A stretch of DNA of 6,589 nt. It comes from an uncultured Clostridium sp. (GTDB lineage: Bacteria; Bacillota; Clostridia; Lachnospirales; Lachnospiraceae). Both the position numbers and the translations under genes were made by a program. This document shows positions 1 through 6,278 of this stretch, piece by piece. How positions within the stretch are numbered: the stretch's first letter is position 1; each line of letters opens with the position of its first letter. The DNA lies in NCBI GenBank assembly GCA_900552885.1, contig USBM01000122.1, positions 1 to 6,589 on the forward strand, given 5' to 3'. The notes beneath the pieces are model-generated. The model searched no databases. It was not told the origin of the DNA and was given only the letters and a program-made list of their open reading frames with translations.

Positions 1-46
1 TCCCATCCGCCTAAGCTAATATAGAAAAAAACACTGGAAATCCGCA

Positions 47-57
47 TATACTATAAA
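47..57 (+). promoter_or_regulatory. possible -10 region for the XRE regulator gene
   Basis: TATACT (47-52) overlaps TATAAA (52-57), both close to the sigma-A -10 consensus. They lie about 45 bases before the start codon at 100. No recognisable -35 box sits at the right distance and there is no extended TG motif, so the call rests on the -10 alone. Confidence 0.3.
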
Positions 58-99
58 AGATGGCACGTCTACTAGAACGAACCATGAAAGGACATAACA

Positions 100-435
100 A
101 TGAAAAATGAACAAATCGGCAGAATGCTCCGATATTATAGAACCCTTCGAAAACTTTCCGTTCAGACGGTATCTGACAAACTAAATGATGCCAATCTTCC
201 CTCTGCGACAAAGACCATTTATGCCTGGGAAGCTGGGCGGACACAACCGGATGCAGACCGTTTATTATACCTATGCAAACTATATGAGATTGACGATATC
301 TTAACCGCATTTGGTTATCTGCCGGAAGATACCTCTCCATTTCATATCACAGGATTTGAAAAACGTCTGGTGCAATCTTACCGGGAACATCCTGAGATTC
401 AGTCTGCAGTCAACAAACTATTGGAATTGGACTAG
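100..435 (+). CDS. small XRE-family helix-turn-helix transcriptional regulator
   Basis: A 111-residue cytosolic protein that probably binds DNA as a small Cro/CI-type regulator. Residues about 5-65 read as the five-helix XRE fold. Helix 2 is near residues 20-29 and the recognition helix near 35-44 (SATKTIYAWE). The typical turn AGRTQPDADRL follows, then a helix ending in LYEIDDIL. The last 25 residues (FEKRLVQSYREHPEIQSAV and on) resemble the short helical tail seen in many Firmicutes XRE proteins; they leave no room for a peptidase or sensor domain. The start is supported by AAAGGA at 87-92, 7 bases before ATG. The gene precedes the HD hydrolase by 108 bases in the same direction, but that gene has its own promoter, so co-regulation is only a guess. 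Family assignment is firm; target and signal are unknown. Confidence 0.85.
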   Translation: MKNEQIGRMLRYYRTLRKLSVQTVSDKLNDANLPSATKTIYAWEAGRTQPDADRLLYLCKLYEIDDILTAFGYLPEDTSPFHITGFEKRLVQSYREHPEIQSAVNKLLELD

Positions 436-463
436 TTTTTTCTGCAAAACCAAGAAAAAGAAA

Positions 464-492
464 TTGAGAAAATGAGAAAATTATAGTATAGT
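464..492 (+). promoter_or_regulatory. sigma-A type promoter of the HD hydrolase gene
   Basis: TTGAGA (464-469) and TATAGT (487-492) are separated by exactly 17 bases. Each has one mismatch to the -35 and -10 consensus. The predicted transcript starts near 499, giving a leader of about 45 nt before the ATG at 544. Confidence 0.65.
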
Positions 493-509
493 GAATGAAG
501 ATCCATTCA
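492..509. promoter_or_regulatory. dyad at the transcription start, possible operator
   Basis: TGAATG (492-497) and CATTCA (504-509) form a perfect 6-bp inverted repeat with a 6-base spacer. It begins at the last base of the -10 box and spans the predicted start of transcription. This is where a repressor, perhaps the neighbouring XRE protein, could bind. The dyad could be chance in AT-rich DNA. Confidence 0.25.
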
Positions 510-543
510 GATACCAACACATTGTGAACCATCGGAGGTCAAC

Positions 544-990
544 ATGTTAGAGAAAGCCATTGAGATTGCAGTAGAAGCACACAGAGGACAGATTGATAAA
601 GCAGGAAAAGAATATATTCTTCATCCCATGCGTGTCATGCTGCGTGGCAGGAACGACACTGAGATGATTATCGGTATCCTGCATGATGTTGTGGAAGATA
701 CTCCCGTAACCTTAGATATGCTTCGATTAGAAGGTTTTTCTGAAGAAATACTTGCCGCATTGGACTGTATCACCAAACACAATGAGGAATCTTATAGTGC
801 TTTTATCGACCGGGTTTTGACAAATCCTTTGGCAACACAGATTAAGTTATATGACATGGAGGATAATCTCAAACGTGACCGGATTCGTCACCCGGCACCT
901 AAGGATGAAGCACGTTTTCAAAAATACGAAAAATATCACGAGATCATTCTCCGGAAATTAAATGAATATCAAAAAGCAGGGCTTATATAA
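544..990 (+). CDS. stand-alone HD-domain hydrolase, RelA/SpoT (p)ppGpp hydrolase-like (small alarmone hydrolase type)
   Basis: A 148-residue soluble protein matching only the hydrolase half of RelA/SpoT enzymes, with no synthetase, TGS or ACT domain. Residues 12-28 (AHRGQIDKAGKEYILHP) match the family's AH-GQ-RKSG-YI-HP opening and contain metal ligand H27. Residues 47-53 (HDVVEDT) supply H47 and D48 plus the E51/D52 pair used in hydrolysis. Residues 100-108 (IKLYDMEDN) match the VKLADRLHN segment and supply D104 and N108. All expected metal ligands are therefore present, so an active enzyme is likely. The probable reaction is removal of the 3'-pyrophosphate from (p)ppGpp, inferred from family membership; another nucleotide or phosphoester substrate is possible. 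The start has a strong GGAGG (534-538), 5 bases before ATG. The stop codon lies inside the loop of a terminator hairpin. Family assignment is firm, substrate moderate. Confidence 0.82.
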   Translation: MLEKAIEIAVEAHRGQIDKAGKEYILHPMRVMLRGRNDTEMIIGILHDVVEDTPVTLDMLRLEGFSEEILAALDCITKHNEESYSAFIDRVLTNPLATQIKLYDMEDNLKRDRIRHPAPKDEARFQKYEKYHEIILRKLNEYQKAGLI

Positions 991-1006
991 TCCGCCCTGC
1001 TTTTTT
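971..1006. terminator. bidirectional intrinsic terminator between the HD hydrolase and DinB genes
   Basis: GCAGGGC (976-982) pairs perfectly with GCCCTGC (994-1000) around an 11-base loop. It is flanked by AAAAA (971-975) and TTTTTT (1001-1006), so it works for the HD gene on the plus strand and for the convergent polymerase gene on the minus strand. The left arm is coding sequence of the HD gene and its stop codon (988-990) lies in the loop. Confidence 0.8.
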
Positions 1007-1037
1007 CCTGTCTGCCCAAACAACCATCCTCAACAAA

Positions 1038-2246
1038 TTACGTCGATGTCCGATCATAAAAACTACCCCGCTTAATTGCATCCTTCCCATATTTCTCCCT
1101 TATGGAATCTAATGCCGAATCCAGGTTACGCTTCTTATCATGGCTATCCATATCAAACAGATTCAATTGTCGGTTGCCGGCATCTTCCACTTTATTCGCT
1201 GTCACTCCGATCAACCGGATCGGGGAACCATCCCACAATTCATCAAACAACTCACAGGCAACCGTGAAACATTCATCCGTCACATCCGTCGGCGACAACA
1301 GTGTACGCTGATGTCTTCGCACCACAAAATTACTATCCTTCAATTCCACCGATAGCACCAGTGCCTGCACCTGATCTTTACGCATTCTCCCACAAACCGA
1401 TTCGCATAACTTCATGATCGTATGGTATGCAGCATCGCTGTCCTTAATATCATATGGAATTGTAGTGGAATTCCCGTATCCTTTCTGTACCTTCTCTGTC
1501 CGGTCTTCTAATGTCAGATCAATTCCATTAGCAAAGTTATAGATCACTTCTCCATGGCTCTTAAAATGGGACTTCATAACAGACAGGTCGCATCTTGCAA
1601 TATCTCCGATCGTATGCAGTCCCAGCGAATGCAATTTAACCGCAGTTGATTTTCCGACATAAAACAGGTCCTCCACCGGAAGCGGCCACATTTTCTCCTG
1701 TATCTCATCCGGAAAAAGAGTATGCACCCGGTCCGGTTTTTTGAAATCACTTGCCATCTTTGCAAGTAACCGGTTTGACGAAATGCCAATATTCACCGTA
1801 AATCCCAATGTATCCTTAATCTCATCCTTTAACTTATGTGCAAATGTAACCGGATCTCCATATAAACTGTATGTCCCTGTCATATCAAGAAATGCCTCAT
1901 CAATGGAATATTGATCCACAACCGGTGCATACTTCTGAAACAATGCCATCAATTGTCTGGACCGTTTCCTATAATAATTCATGTGTGGCTTGTATGCGAT
2001 CAGATCCGGACATTTCTTCATTGCGGATACTACCGGTTCTCCTGTCTGAATTCCATATCGTTTTGCTGACTGTGACTTTGCCAGTACCACACCATGCCGT
2101 GTGCTGATATCTCCTCCGATGATCGCATCCTGCGTCCGGATATCCTCTTTCTCTCCTAATTCCCTCATCCGGTACAATGCCTCCCAGCTTAAAAATGCAT
2201 TATTCACATCAACATGAAAATATATTGTTTCCGGACTCCGCTTCAT
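1038..2246 (-). CDS. dinB: Y-family DNA polymerase (DinB / DNA polymerase IV-like)
   Basis: A translesion polymerase of 402 residues that extends DNA past damaged bases with low fidelity. Palm motif I is residues 9-22 (YFHVDVNNAFLSWE) with metal ligand D13 and steric-gate F18. Motif III is residues 113-122 (YSIDEAFLDM) with D116 and E117. The finger/palm segment SSNRLLAKMASDFKKP follows at 156-171. A helix-hairpin-helix lies near 195-217 (FYVGKSTAVKLHSLGLHTIG), and the little-finger domain covers about 245-355. QLNLF at 360-364 is a textbook beta-clamp binding motif. ATG at 2246 is preferred because AGGAG (2256-2260) lies 9 bases upstream; the in-frame ATG at 2255 directly abuts that AGGAG and would add only three residues. 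Length is slightly over the roughly 350 residues of E. coli Pol IV. The gene is monocistronic, convergent with the HD gene and divergent from the epimerase. The Pol IV name is a family-level call. Confidence 0.92.
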   Translation of the reverse strand: MKRSPETIYFHVDVNNAFLSWEALYRMRELGEKEDIRTQDAIIGGDISTRHGVVLAKSQSAKRYGIQTGEPVVSAMKKCPDLIAYKPHMNYYRKRSRQLMALFQKYAPVVDQYSIDEAFLDMTGTYSLYGDPVTFAHKLKDEIKDTLGFTVNIGISSNRLLAKMASDFKKPDRVHTLFPDEIQEKMWPLPVEDLFYVGKSTAVKLHSLGLHTIGDIARCDLSVMKSHFKSHGEVIYNFANGIDLTLEDRTEKVQKGYGNSTTIPYDIKDSDAAYHTIMKLCESVCGRMRKDQVQALVLSVELKDSNFVVRRHQRTLLSPTDVTDECFTVACELFDELWDGSPIRLIGVTANKVEDAGNRQLNLFDMDSHDKKRNLDSALDSIREKYGKDAIKRGSFYDRTST

Positions 2247-2255
2247 AGCCCTCAT

Positions 2256-2260
2256 CTCCT
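2256..2260 (-). promoter_or_regulatory. ribosome binding site that decides the DinB start
   Basis: On the minus strand AGGAG ends right at the upstream ATG (2255) and lies 9 bases before the second ATG (2246). Ribosome spacing therefore favours the second, giving a protein beginning MKRSPETIYF. Confidence 0.6.
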
Positions 2261-2293
2261 GTTCCCATTACCCCTGACGTTACCTCTTACCTT

Positions 2294-2322
2294 AGTATAT
2301 CCCCCACACCAAATTTTACGAA
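2294..2322 (-). promoter_or_regulatory. promoter of the DinB gene
   Basis: On the minus strand TATACT (2299-2294) is a one-mismatch -10. TTCGTA (2322-2317), 17 bases upstream, is a weak -35 with three matches. Transcription would start near 2287, leaving a leader of about 40 nt before the preferred ATG. A weak -35 fits an inducible or low-level promoter. Confidence 0.5.
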
Positions 2323-2329
2323 TTCTTTG

Positions 2330-2358
2330 TTCCCCAATTTCAGAACCTATGCTATACT
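2330..2358 (+). promoter_or_regulatory. extended -10 promoter of the aldose 1-epimerase gene
   Basis: TATACT (2353-2358) is preceded by TG plus one base (2350-2352), the extended -10 motif that lets a promoter work with a poor -35. The hexamer at the standard 17-base spacing is TTCCCC (2330-2335), a poor match. Transcription would start near 2365, leaving about 145 nt of leader. Confidence 0.55.
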
Positions 2359-2362
2359 AAGC

Positions 2363-2419
2363 ATATGATGCTACGGATCGTTGTATTACTATCTGCTTTT
2401 GATTCTTGTATCATCATAT
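2363..2419 (+). promoter_or_regulatory. hairpin at the 5' end of the epimerase leader
   Basis: ATATGATG (2363-2370) pairs perfectly with CATCATAT (2412-2419). After one mismatch, TAC (2372-2374) pairs with GTA (2408-2410), followed by two possible G-U pairs. The structure begins almost exactly at the predicted transcription start, so it could protect or regulate the mRNA end. No U-tract follows, so it is not a terminator. Confidence 0.35.
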
Positions 2420-2509
2420 CACATATTCCGTGGAACCCACAATAACAATTGTCCGGCTTGTTTCATGAATACCTGATTACGTAATTATTTTGGAAGGAGA
2501 ATATATATA

Positions 2510-3514
2510 ATGAACACATCATGCAAAGAGATCACACTAGACGGAGCACCTGTCATTGAGATGAAAGCGGGCGGTTACCTTGCTATTGTTGCACCAACTG
2601 TAGGAAGTAACATTGCACGTCTCCGGGATTGCAGGAATAAGATTGAGATTCTGCGTTATCACAAGGAACATCCAATGAGAAAGCTGGTCGCTAATCCGGA
2701 AACTTACGGATTACCAACCCTTTACATTCCGAACCGCCTGAATCACGGTGTCTTAAAGGTAAGCGATGCCACCTACCAGTTCCCTGTTAATGAGGTCCGT
2801 TTTCAGAATTATCTTCACGGATTCCTTCATAAGAGAAACCACACTGTCATCGAGACCGCTGTCGATGGTGACAAAGCAATCCTAAAAACACAATACATCT
2901 ATGATGAGAAAGACCTTTACTTCGAATATTATCCGGTAAAGTTTCAAGCAGATTATGAGTTTATCCTGGACGCAGACGGCATGCATTACAACTTCACATT
3001 AACGAATCTGTCCGACAAGCAGATGCCTTATGGAGTATGTAACCATGCTTCCTTTAAAGCACCATTTACCAACAAAGGAAAGGGCAAAGATATCCGGTTG
3101 CAGCTTCCAATTGTCAAGCGCTGCATCCTGAATGAACGTCAGCTCCCTACCGGTGAAGTCAGAGATCTAAGTACTTATGATGAACAGTATCTGAACGGCA
3201 CCAAGCTTGTCAACAAGTCTCCAATCAATAATGATATGTACGTTATGAAAACCGGCGAATTAGATGGCAGACCATTCTATGGTGCGATCGTAACCGACCA
3301 AGCAACCGGCAAACGAATCTGCTATGAAGTCGATGAGACTTTCAAGTTTTTCATTGTATGGAATGACCGCGGCACCAAGGATTACTACTGTCCGGAACCG
3401 ATGACCTGGATGATCGACGCACCGAACTTAGATCTTCCAGCCGATGTAACCGGCTATGTAGAACTTGCACCACAGGAGAGCAGAACCGTATCTGAACATA
3501 TCTTTACCGCATAA
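2510..3514 (+). CDS. aldose 1-epimerase (mutarotase), galactose-mutarotase fold
   Basis: A 334-residue cytosolic protein of the galactose-mutarotase superfamily that interconverts alpha and beta anomers of an aldose such as glucose or galactose. The family's catalytic residues can be placed. An arginine in PNRLNHG (75-81) precedes H103 in YLHGF (the LHG motif). H179 lies in CNHASF, matching the second NH histidine. E296 lies in YCPEPMTW, matching the base glutamate of the C-EP-T motif. Length fits the roughly 300-350 residues usual for the family. No signal peptide or membrane segment is seen. The start is supported by AAGGAG (2494-2499), 10 bases upstream. A strong terminator follows, so it is transcribed alone, yet it lies directly before the cellobiose phosphorylase gene in the same direction. 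That suggests its sugar is glucose from cellobiose, which is inference. A glucose-6-phosphate or other sugar epimerase of the same fold cannot be excluded. Confidence 0.85.
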   Translation: MNTSCKEITLDGAPVIEMKAGGYLAIVAPTVGSNIARLRDCRNKIEILRYHKEHPMRKLVANPETYGLPTLYIPNRLNHGVLKVSDATYQFPVNEVRFQNYLHGFLHKRNHTVIETAVDGDKAILKTQYIYDEKDLYFEYYPVKFQADYEFILDADGMHYNFTLTNLSDKQMPYGVCNHASFKAPFTNKGKGKDIRLQLPIVKRCILNERQLPTGEVRDLSTYDEQYLNGTKLVNKSPINNDMYVMKTGELDGRPFYGAIVTDQATGKRICYEVDETFKFFIVWNDRGTKDYYCPEPMTWMIDAPNLDLPADVTGYVELAPQESRTVSEHIFTA

Positions 3515-3532
3515 TCTACGACTTTAGGAAAC

Positions 3533-3577
3533 GGCAGTTTTCACAAAATAACGCTTGTGAAGACTGCCATTTTCTTT
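3533..3577 (+). terminator. intrinsic terminator of the aldose 1-epimerase gene
   Basis: A 14-bp stem pairs 3533-3546 with 3555-3568, with one G-U pair and no mismatch, around an 8-base loop. It is followed by TTTTCTTT (3570-3577). It begins 19 bases after the stop codon and should separate this gene from the phosphorylase transcript. Confidence 0.85.
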
Positions 3578-3666
3578 CCATAAAAATCATTTTATATTTT
3601 TCGATTACATCAGTCATATATGAATCTGTATTCACCATAAAATGTACCAAAACAAAGTGATTTTTC

Positions 3667-3695
3667 TTGTGTTTTATCGTCATTTATACTATAAT
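3667..3695 (+). promoter_or_regulatory. promoter of the cellobiose phosphorylase gene
   Basis: TTGTGT (3667-3672) and a perfect TATAAT (3690-3695) are 17 bases apart. Transcription would start near 3702, giving a leader of about 95 nt. A second -10-like TATACT overlaps at 3685-3690. A weak dyad (AAAAC at 3649-3653 against GTTTT at 3671-3675) surrounds the -35. No clear catabolite-control (cre) site is seen. Confidence 0.65.
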
Positions 3696-3713
3696 GTATC
3701 CATACGGCTTTTT

Positions 3714-3770
3714 TCTAAGGCAATGGGGATTTGTGCCTTAGATCTGGGGGAGAAACCACCATTAGCCCAT
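3714..3770 (+). promoter_or_regulatory. structured 5' leader of the phosphorylase mRNA, possible pseudoknot
   Basis: TCTAAGGCA (3714-3722) pairs perfectly with TGCCTTAGA (3734-3742), a 9-bp hairpin with an 11-base loop. The loop contains ATGGG (3723-3727), which can pair with CCCAT (3766-3770) to form a pseudoknot. Between them TGGGGG (3745-3750) can pair with CCACCA (3756-3761) with one G-A mismatch. The structure ends 6 bases before the ribosome binding site (AAAGAGAGG, 3777-3785). Pairings are seen in the sequence; a regulatory role is inferred, and I do not recognise a known riboswitch class. Confidence 0.45.
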
Positions 3771-3795
3771 CACATGAAAGAGAGGTATTACACAC

Positions 3796-6273
3796 ATGAA
3801 ATTTGGTTACTTTGATGATGCCAACAAAGAGTATGTCATCACATCACCAAGAACTCCGTACCCATGGATCAACTACCTGGGAAATCAGGGATTCTTTTCA
3901 TTAATTTCAAACACTGCAGGAGGTTACAGTTTCTACAAAGATGCCCGTCTTCGTAGAATTACCCGTTATCGTTATAACAATGTACCAATTGATATGGGTG
4001 GACGCTATTTCTATATCAATGACAACGGTACCATCTGGAATCCGGGTTGGTCTCCGGTTAAGACCGAGTTAGATTCTTACGAGTGTCGTCACGGCATGGG
4101 CTATACCATTATTACCGGTAAGAAGAATGATCTGAAAGCTGAGGTTACATTCTTTGTTCCTCAGAACTATGACGGAGAAGTTCAGCAGGTAGTTCTTACG
4201 AATGAAGGTTCTTCCGAGAAGTCATTCTCCTTATTCTCATTTGAAGAGTGGTGTTTATGGGATGCACAGGATGATTGCACCAATTTCCAGAGAAACTTCA
4301 GCACCGGTCGTGTAGAAGTTGTTGGATCTACTATTTACCACAAGACAGAGTACAGAGATCGTCGTAATCATTTTGCTTTCTATACAGTGAATGACACCAT
4401 CGACGGATATGATACAGACCGTGATTCTTTCATCGGGCTTTACAATGGATTCCATGAGCCACAGGCTGTTCTTGCCAACAAGGCCAACGATTCCTTTGCA
4501 GATGGCTGGTCTCCAATTGCGTCTCACTTCAAGAAGATCACACTTGCTCCGGGTGAATCTAAGACTTTAGTATTCATTCTTGGATATGTAGAGATGCCGG
4601 AGGATCAGAAGTTCGAGGCAGACGGCAAGACAATCAACAAAGAGAAAGCACTTGCCATGATCGAGAAGTATAACACAGCAGAGAAGGTTGCTGCCGGATT
4701 AGCAGAGTTAAAGGATTCTTGGAACAAACTTCTTGGCATTTTGAATGTTACAACTCCGGATGACAAGGTTGACCGTATGGTTAATATTTGGAATCAGTAT
4801 CAGTGTATGGTTACATTTAACCTTTCACGTTCTGCTTCTTACTTCGAGTCAGGTATCGGTCGTGGAATGGGATTCCGTGATTCCAACCAGGATATTCTTG
4901 GTTTCGTTCATCAGATTCCAGACCGTGCAAGAGAAAGAATTATTGATATCGCTTCTACCCAGCTTCCGGATGGTGGATGCTATCATCAGTATCAGCCACT
5001 TACCAAGAAGGGTAATTCGGATATCGGCGGAGACTTCTCCGACGATCCATTATGGATGATCCTTTCTGTATCTGCCTATATCAAAGAGACAGGTGACTGG
5101 GGACTTTTAGATGAGATGGTTCCTTATGACAATGATGATTCTAAAGCTCAGCCAATGCTCGATCATTTGAAAGCTTCTTTCTATAAGATTGTTAACAACT
5201 TAGGACCACACGGACTTCCTCTTGCAATGAGAGCTGACTGGAATGACTGTATCAATCTTTCATGCTACTCTGATACACCAGGAGAGAGTTTCCAGACTTA
5301 CACAAACCCTAAGTTCGCTGCAGAAGGTGGTTACTCTAAGATTGCCGAGTCTGTTATGGTTGCTACTTTATTTACATATACAGGTCCAAACTATGTTGCA
5401 ATCCTGAAGCACTTAGGCAAGGATGACGAAGCCGCTGCTGCACAGGCAGAGATCGACAAGATGAAGAAAAACATTATGGAATCTGCATGGGATGGCGACT
5501 GGTTCTTAAGAGCTTATGATGCTAACGGCGAGAAGATGGGTTCTAAGGAATGTGAAGAAGGCCAGATCTTCATCGAGCCACAGGGCTTCGCTATTATGTC
5601 AGATATCGATGAAGATGCAACCAAGAAGACCTTGAAAGCAATCGATGAAAGACTGAACACAAAGCACGGACTTGTACTTAACAATCCTGCATTTACCAAG
5701 TACTATATTCAGTACGGTGAGATTTCTACTTATCCGGGCGGATACAAAGAGAACGCCGGTATCTTCACTCATAACAACGCATGGATCATCTGTGCTGCTG
5801 CTTATGCCGGAGAAGGTGATCAGGCATTCAAGTACTATTCAGAGATTGCACCTGCATTTACCGAAGAGACTTCTGATATCCACAAGACGGAGCCTTATGT
5901 ATATGGTCAGATGATCGGTGGTAAGGATGCCGGTTCCGATATTGGACAGACTGGTAAGAACTTTGGTCAGGGCAAGAATTCTTGGTTAACCGGTACCGCT
6001 GCATGGAACATGGTAGCTATTTCACAGTATATCCTTGGTGTTCAGCCAGACTTTGATGGTTTGAAGATTGATCCTTCTATTCCGGCAGAATGGGATGGAC
6101 TTACAATTTCTCGTAAGTTCCGTGGTGCAACCTATGATATCAAGGTTTCTAACCCGGATCATGTATGCAAGGGTATCAAGAGTGTAACCGTAGACGGTAA
6201 CGCAATCGAGGGTAACATTCTTCCTGTATTTGAAGATGGCAACACACATAGCGTTGAAGTTGTAATGGGCTAA
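3796..6273 (+). CDS. cellobiose phosphorylase, glycoside hydrolase family 94
   Basis: An 825-residue cytosolic enzyme (no signal peptide) predicted to catalyse cellobiose + phosphate = alpha-D-glucose 1-phosphate + D-glucose with inversion, saving one ATP per disaccharide. Layout fits GH94: an N-terminal beta-sandwich (about 1-270), a helical linker, an (alpha/alpha)6 barrel (about 310-745) and a C-terminal beta domain. R356 and D362 in RGMGFRDSNQD and the catalytic acid D484 in RADWND match, at a constant offset of six, the Arg362, Asp368 and Asp490 I recall for Cellvibrio gilvus cellobiose phosphorylase. H659 (GIFTHN) and T732 (WLTGTAAW) are probable phosphate-site residues. Length fits cellobiose phosphorylases (about 810-825) and is too short for typical cellodextrin phosphorylases (about 980). 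ATG follows GAGAGG by 10 bases. Frequent CGT, GGT and GTT codons, unlike the other genes here, suggest high expression. Laminaribiose or another beta-glucobiose is a less likely substrate. Confidence 0.93.
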   Translation: MKFGYFDDANKEYVITSPRTPYPWINYLGNQGFFSLISNTAGGYSFYKDARLRRITRYRYNNVPIDMGGRYFYINDNGTIWNPGWSPVKTELDSYECRHGMGYTIITGKKNDLKAEVTFFVPQNYDGEVQQVVLTNEGSSEKSFSLFSFEEWCLWDAQDDCTNFQRNFSTGRVEVVGSTIYHKTEYRDRRNHFAFYTVNDTIDGYDTDRDSFIGLYNGFHEPQAVLANKANDSFADGWSPIASHFKKITLAPGESKTLVFILGYVEMPEDQKFEADGKTINKEKALAMIEKYNTAEKVAAGLAELKDSWNKLLGILNVTTPDDKVDRMVNIWNQYQCMVTFNLSRSASYFESGIGRGMGFRDSNQDILGFVHQIPDRARERIIDIASTQLPDGGCYHQYQPLTKKGNSDIGGDFSDDPLWMILSVSAYIKETGDWGLLDEMVPYDNDDSKAQPMLDHLKASFYKIVNNLGPHGLPLAMRADWNDCINLSCYSDTPGESFQTYTNPKFAAEGGYSKIAESVMVATLFTYTGPNYVAILKHLGKDDEAAAAQAEIDKMKKNIMESAWDGDWFLRAYDANGEKMGSKECEEGQIFIEPQGFAIMSDIDEDATKKTLKAIDERLNTKHGLVLNNPAFTKYYIQYGEISTYPGGYKENAGIFTHNNAWIICAAAYAGEGDQAFKYYSEIAPAFTEETSDIHKTEPYVYGQMIGGKDAGSDIGQTGKNFGQGKNSWLTGTAAWNMVAISQYILGVQPDFDGLKIDPSIPAEWDGLTISRKFRGATYDIKVSNPDHVCKGIKSVTVDGNAIEGNILPVFEDGNTHSVEVVMG

Positions 6274-6278
6274 TCGTC

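Larger units (their letters stand above)
2291..2361. repeat. inverted repeat made of the two divergent -10 regions
   Basis: CTTAGTATA (2291-2299) and TATACTAAG (2353-2361) are perfect reverse complements, 53 bases apart. Each arm contains the -10 hexamer TATACT of one of the divergent promoters, plus three downstream bases. Confidence 0.6.

Noticed and set aside
11..340. 109-residue reading frame on the minus strand opposite the XRE gene
   Set aside because: It lies antisense to a gene with a clear HTH domain and ribosome binding site, and its translation shows no recognisable domain.
1076..1355. Three overlapping plus-strand frames opposite the DinB gene
   Set aside because: They run antisense through the polymerase C-terminal region, and their translations have no recognisable motif.
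2319..2333. Possible LexA/DinR box overlapping the DinB -35 region
   Set aside because: CGAAT and GTTCC are present but separated by five bases instead of the four in the Bacillus-type CGAAC-N4-GTTCG box, and both half sites have mismatches. SOS control is plausible for the gene but not shown here.
2476..2485. ATTACGTAAT palindrome before the epimerase ribosome binding site
   Set aside because: A 10-bp AT-rich palindrome is easily found by chance and no neighbouring element supports an operator there.
3774..3815. 13-codon frame starting at ATG 3774 and overlapping the phosphorylase start
   Set aside because: It is out of frame with the gene, has no ribosome binding site of its own, and its first codons are the phosphorylase ribosome binding site.
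4255..4527. Minus-strand frame within the phosphorylase gene, with similar ones at 5514-5699 and 6022-6249
   Set aside because: All lie opposite a strongly conserved GH94 coding region and show no domain or ribosome binding site; they are shadows.
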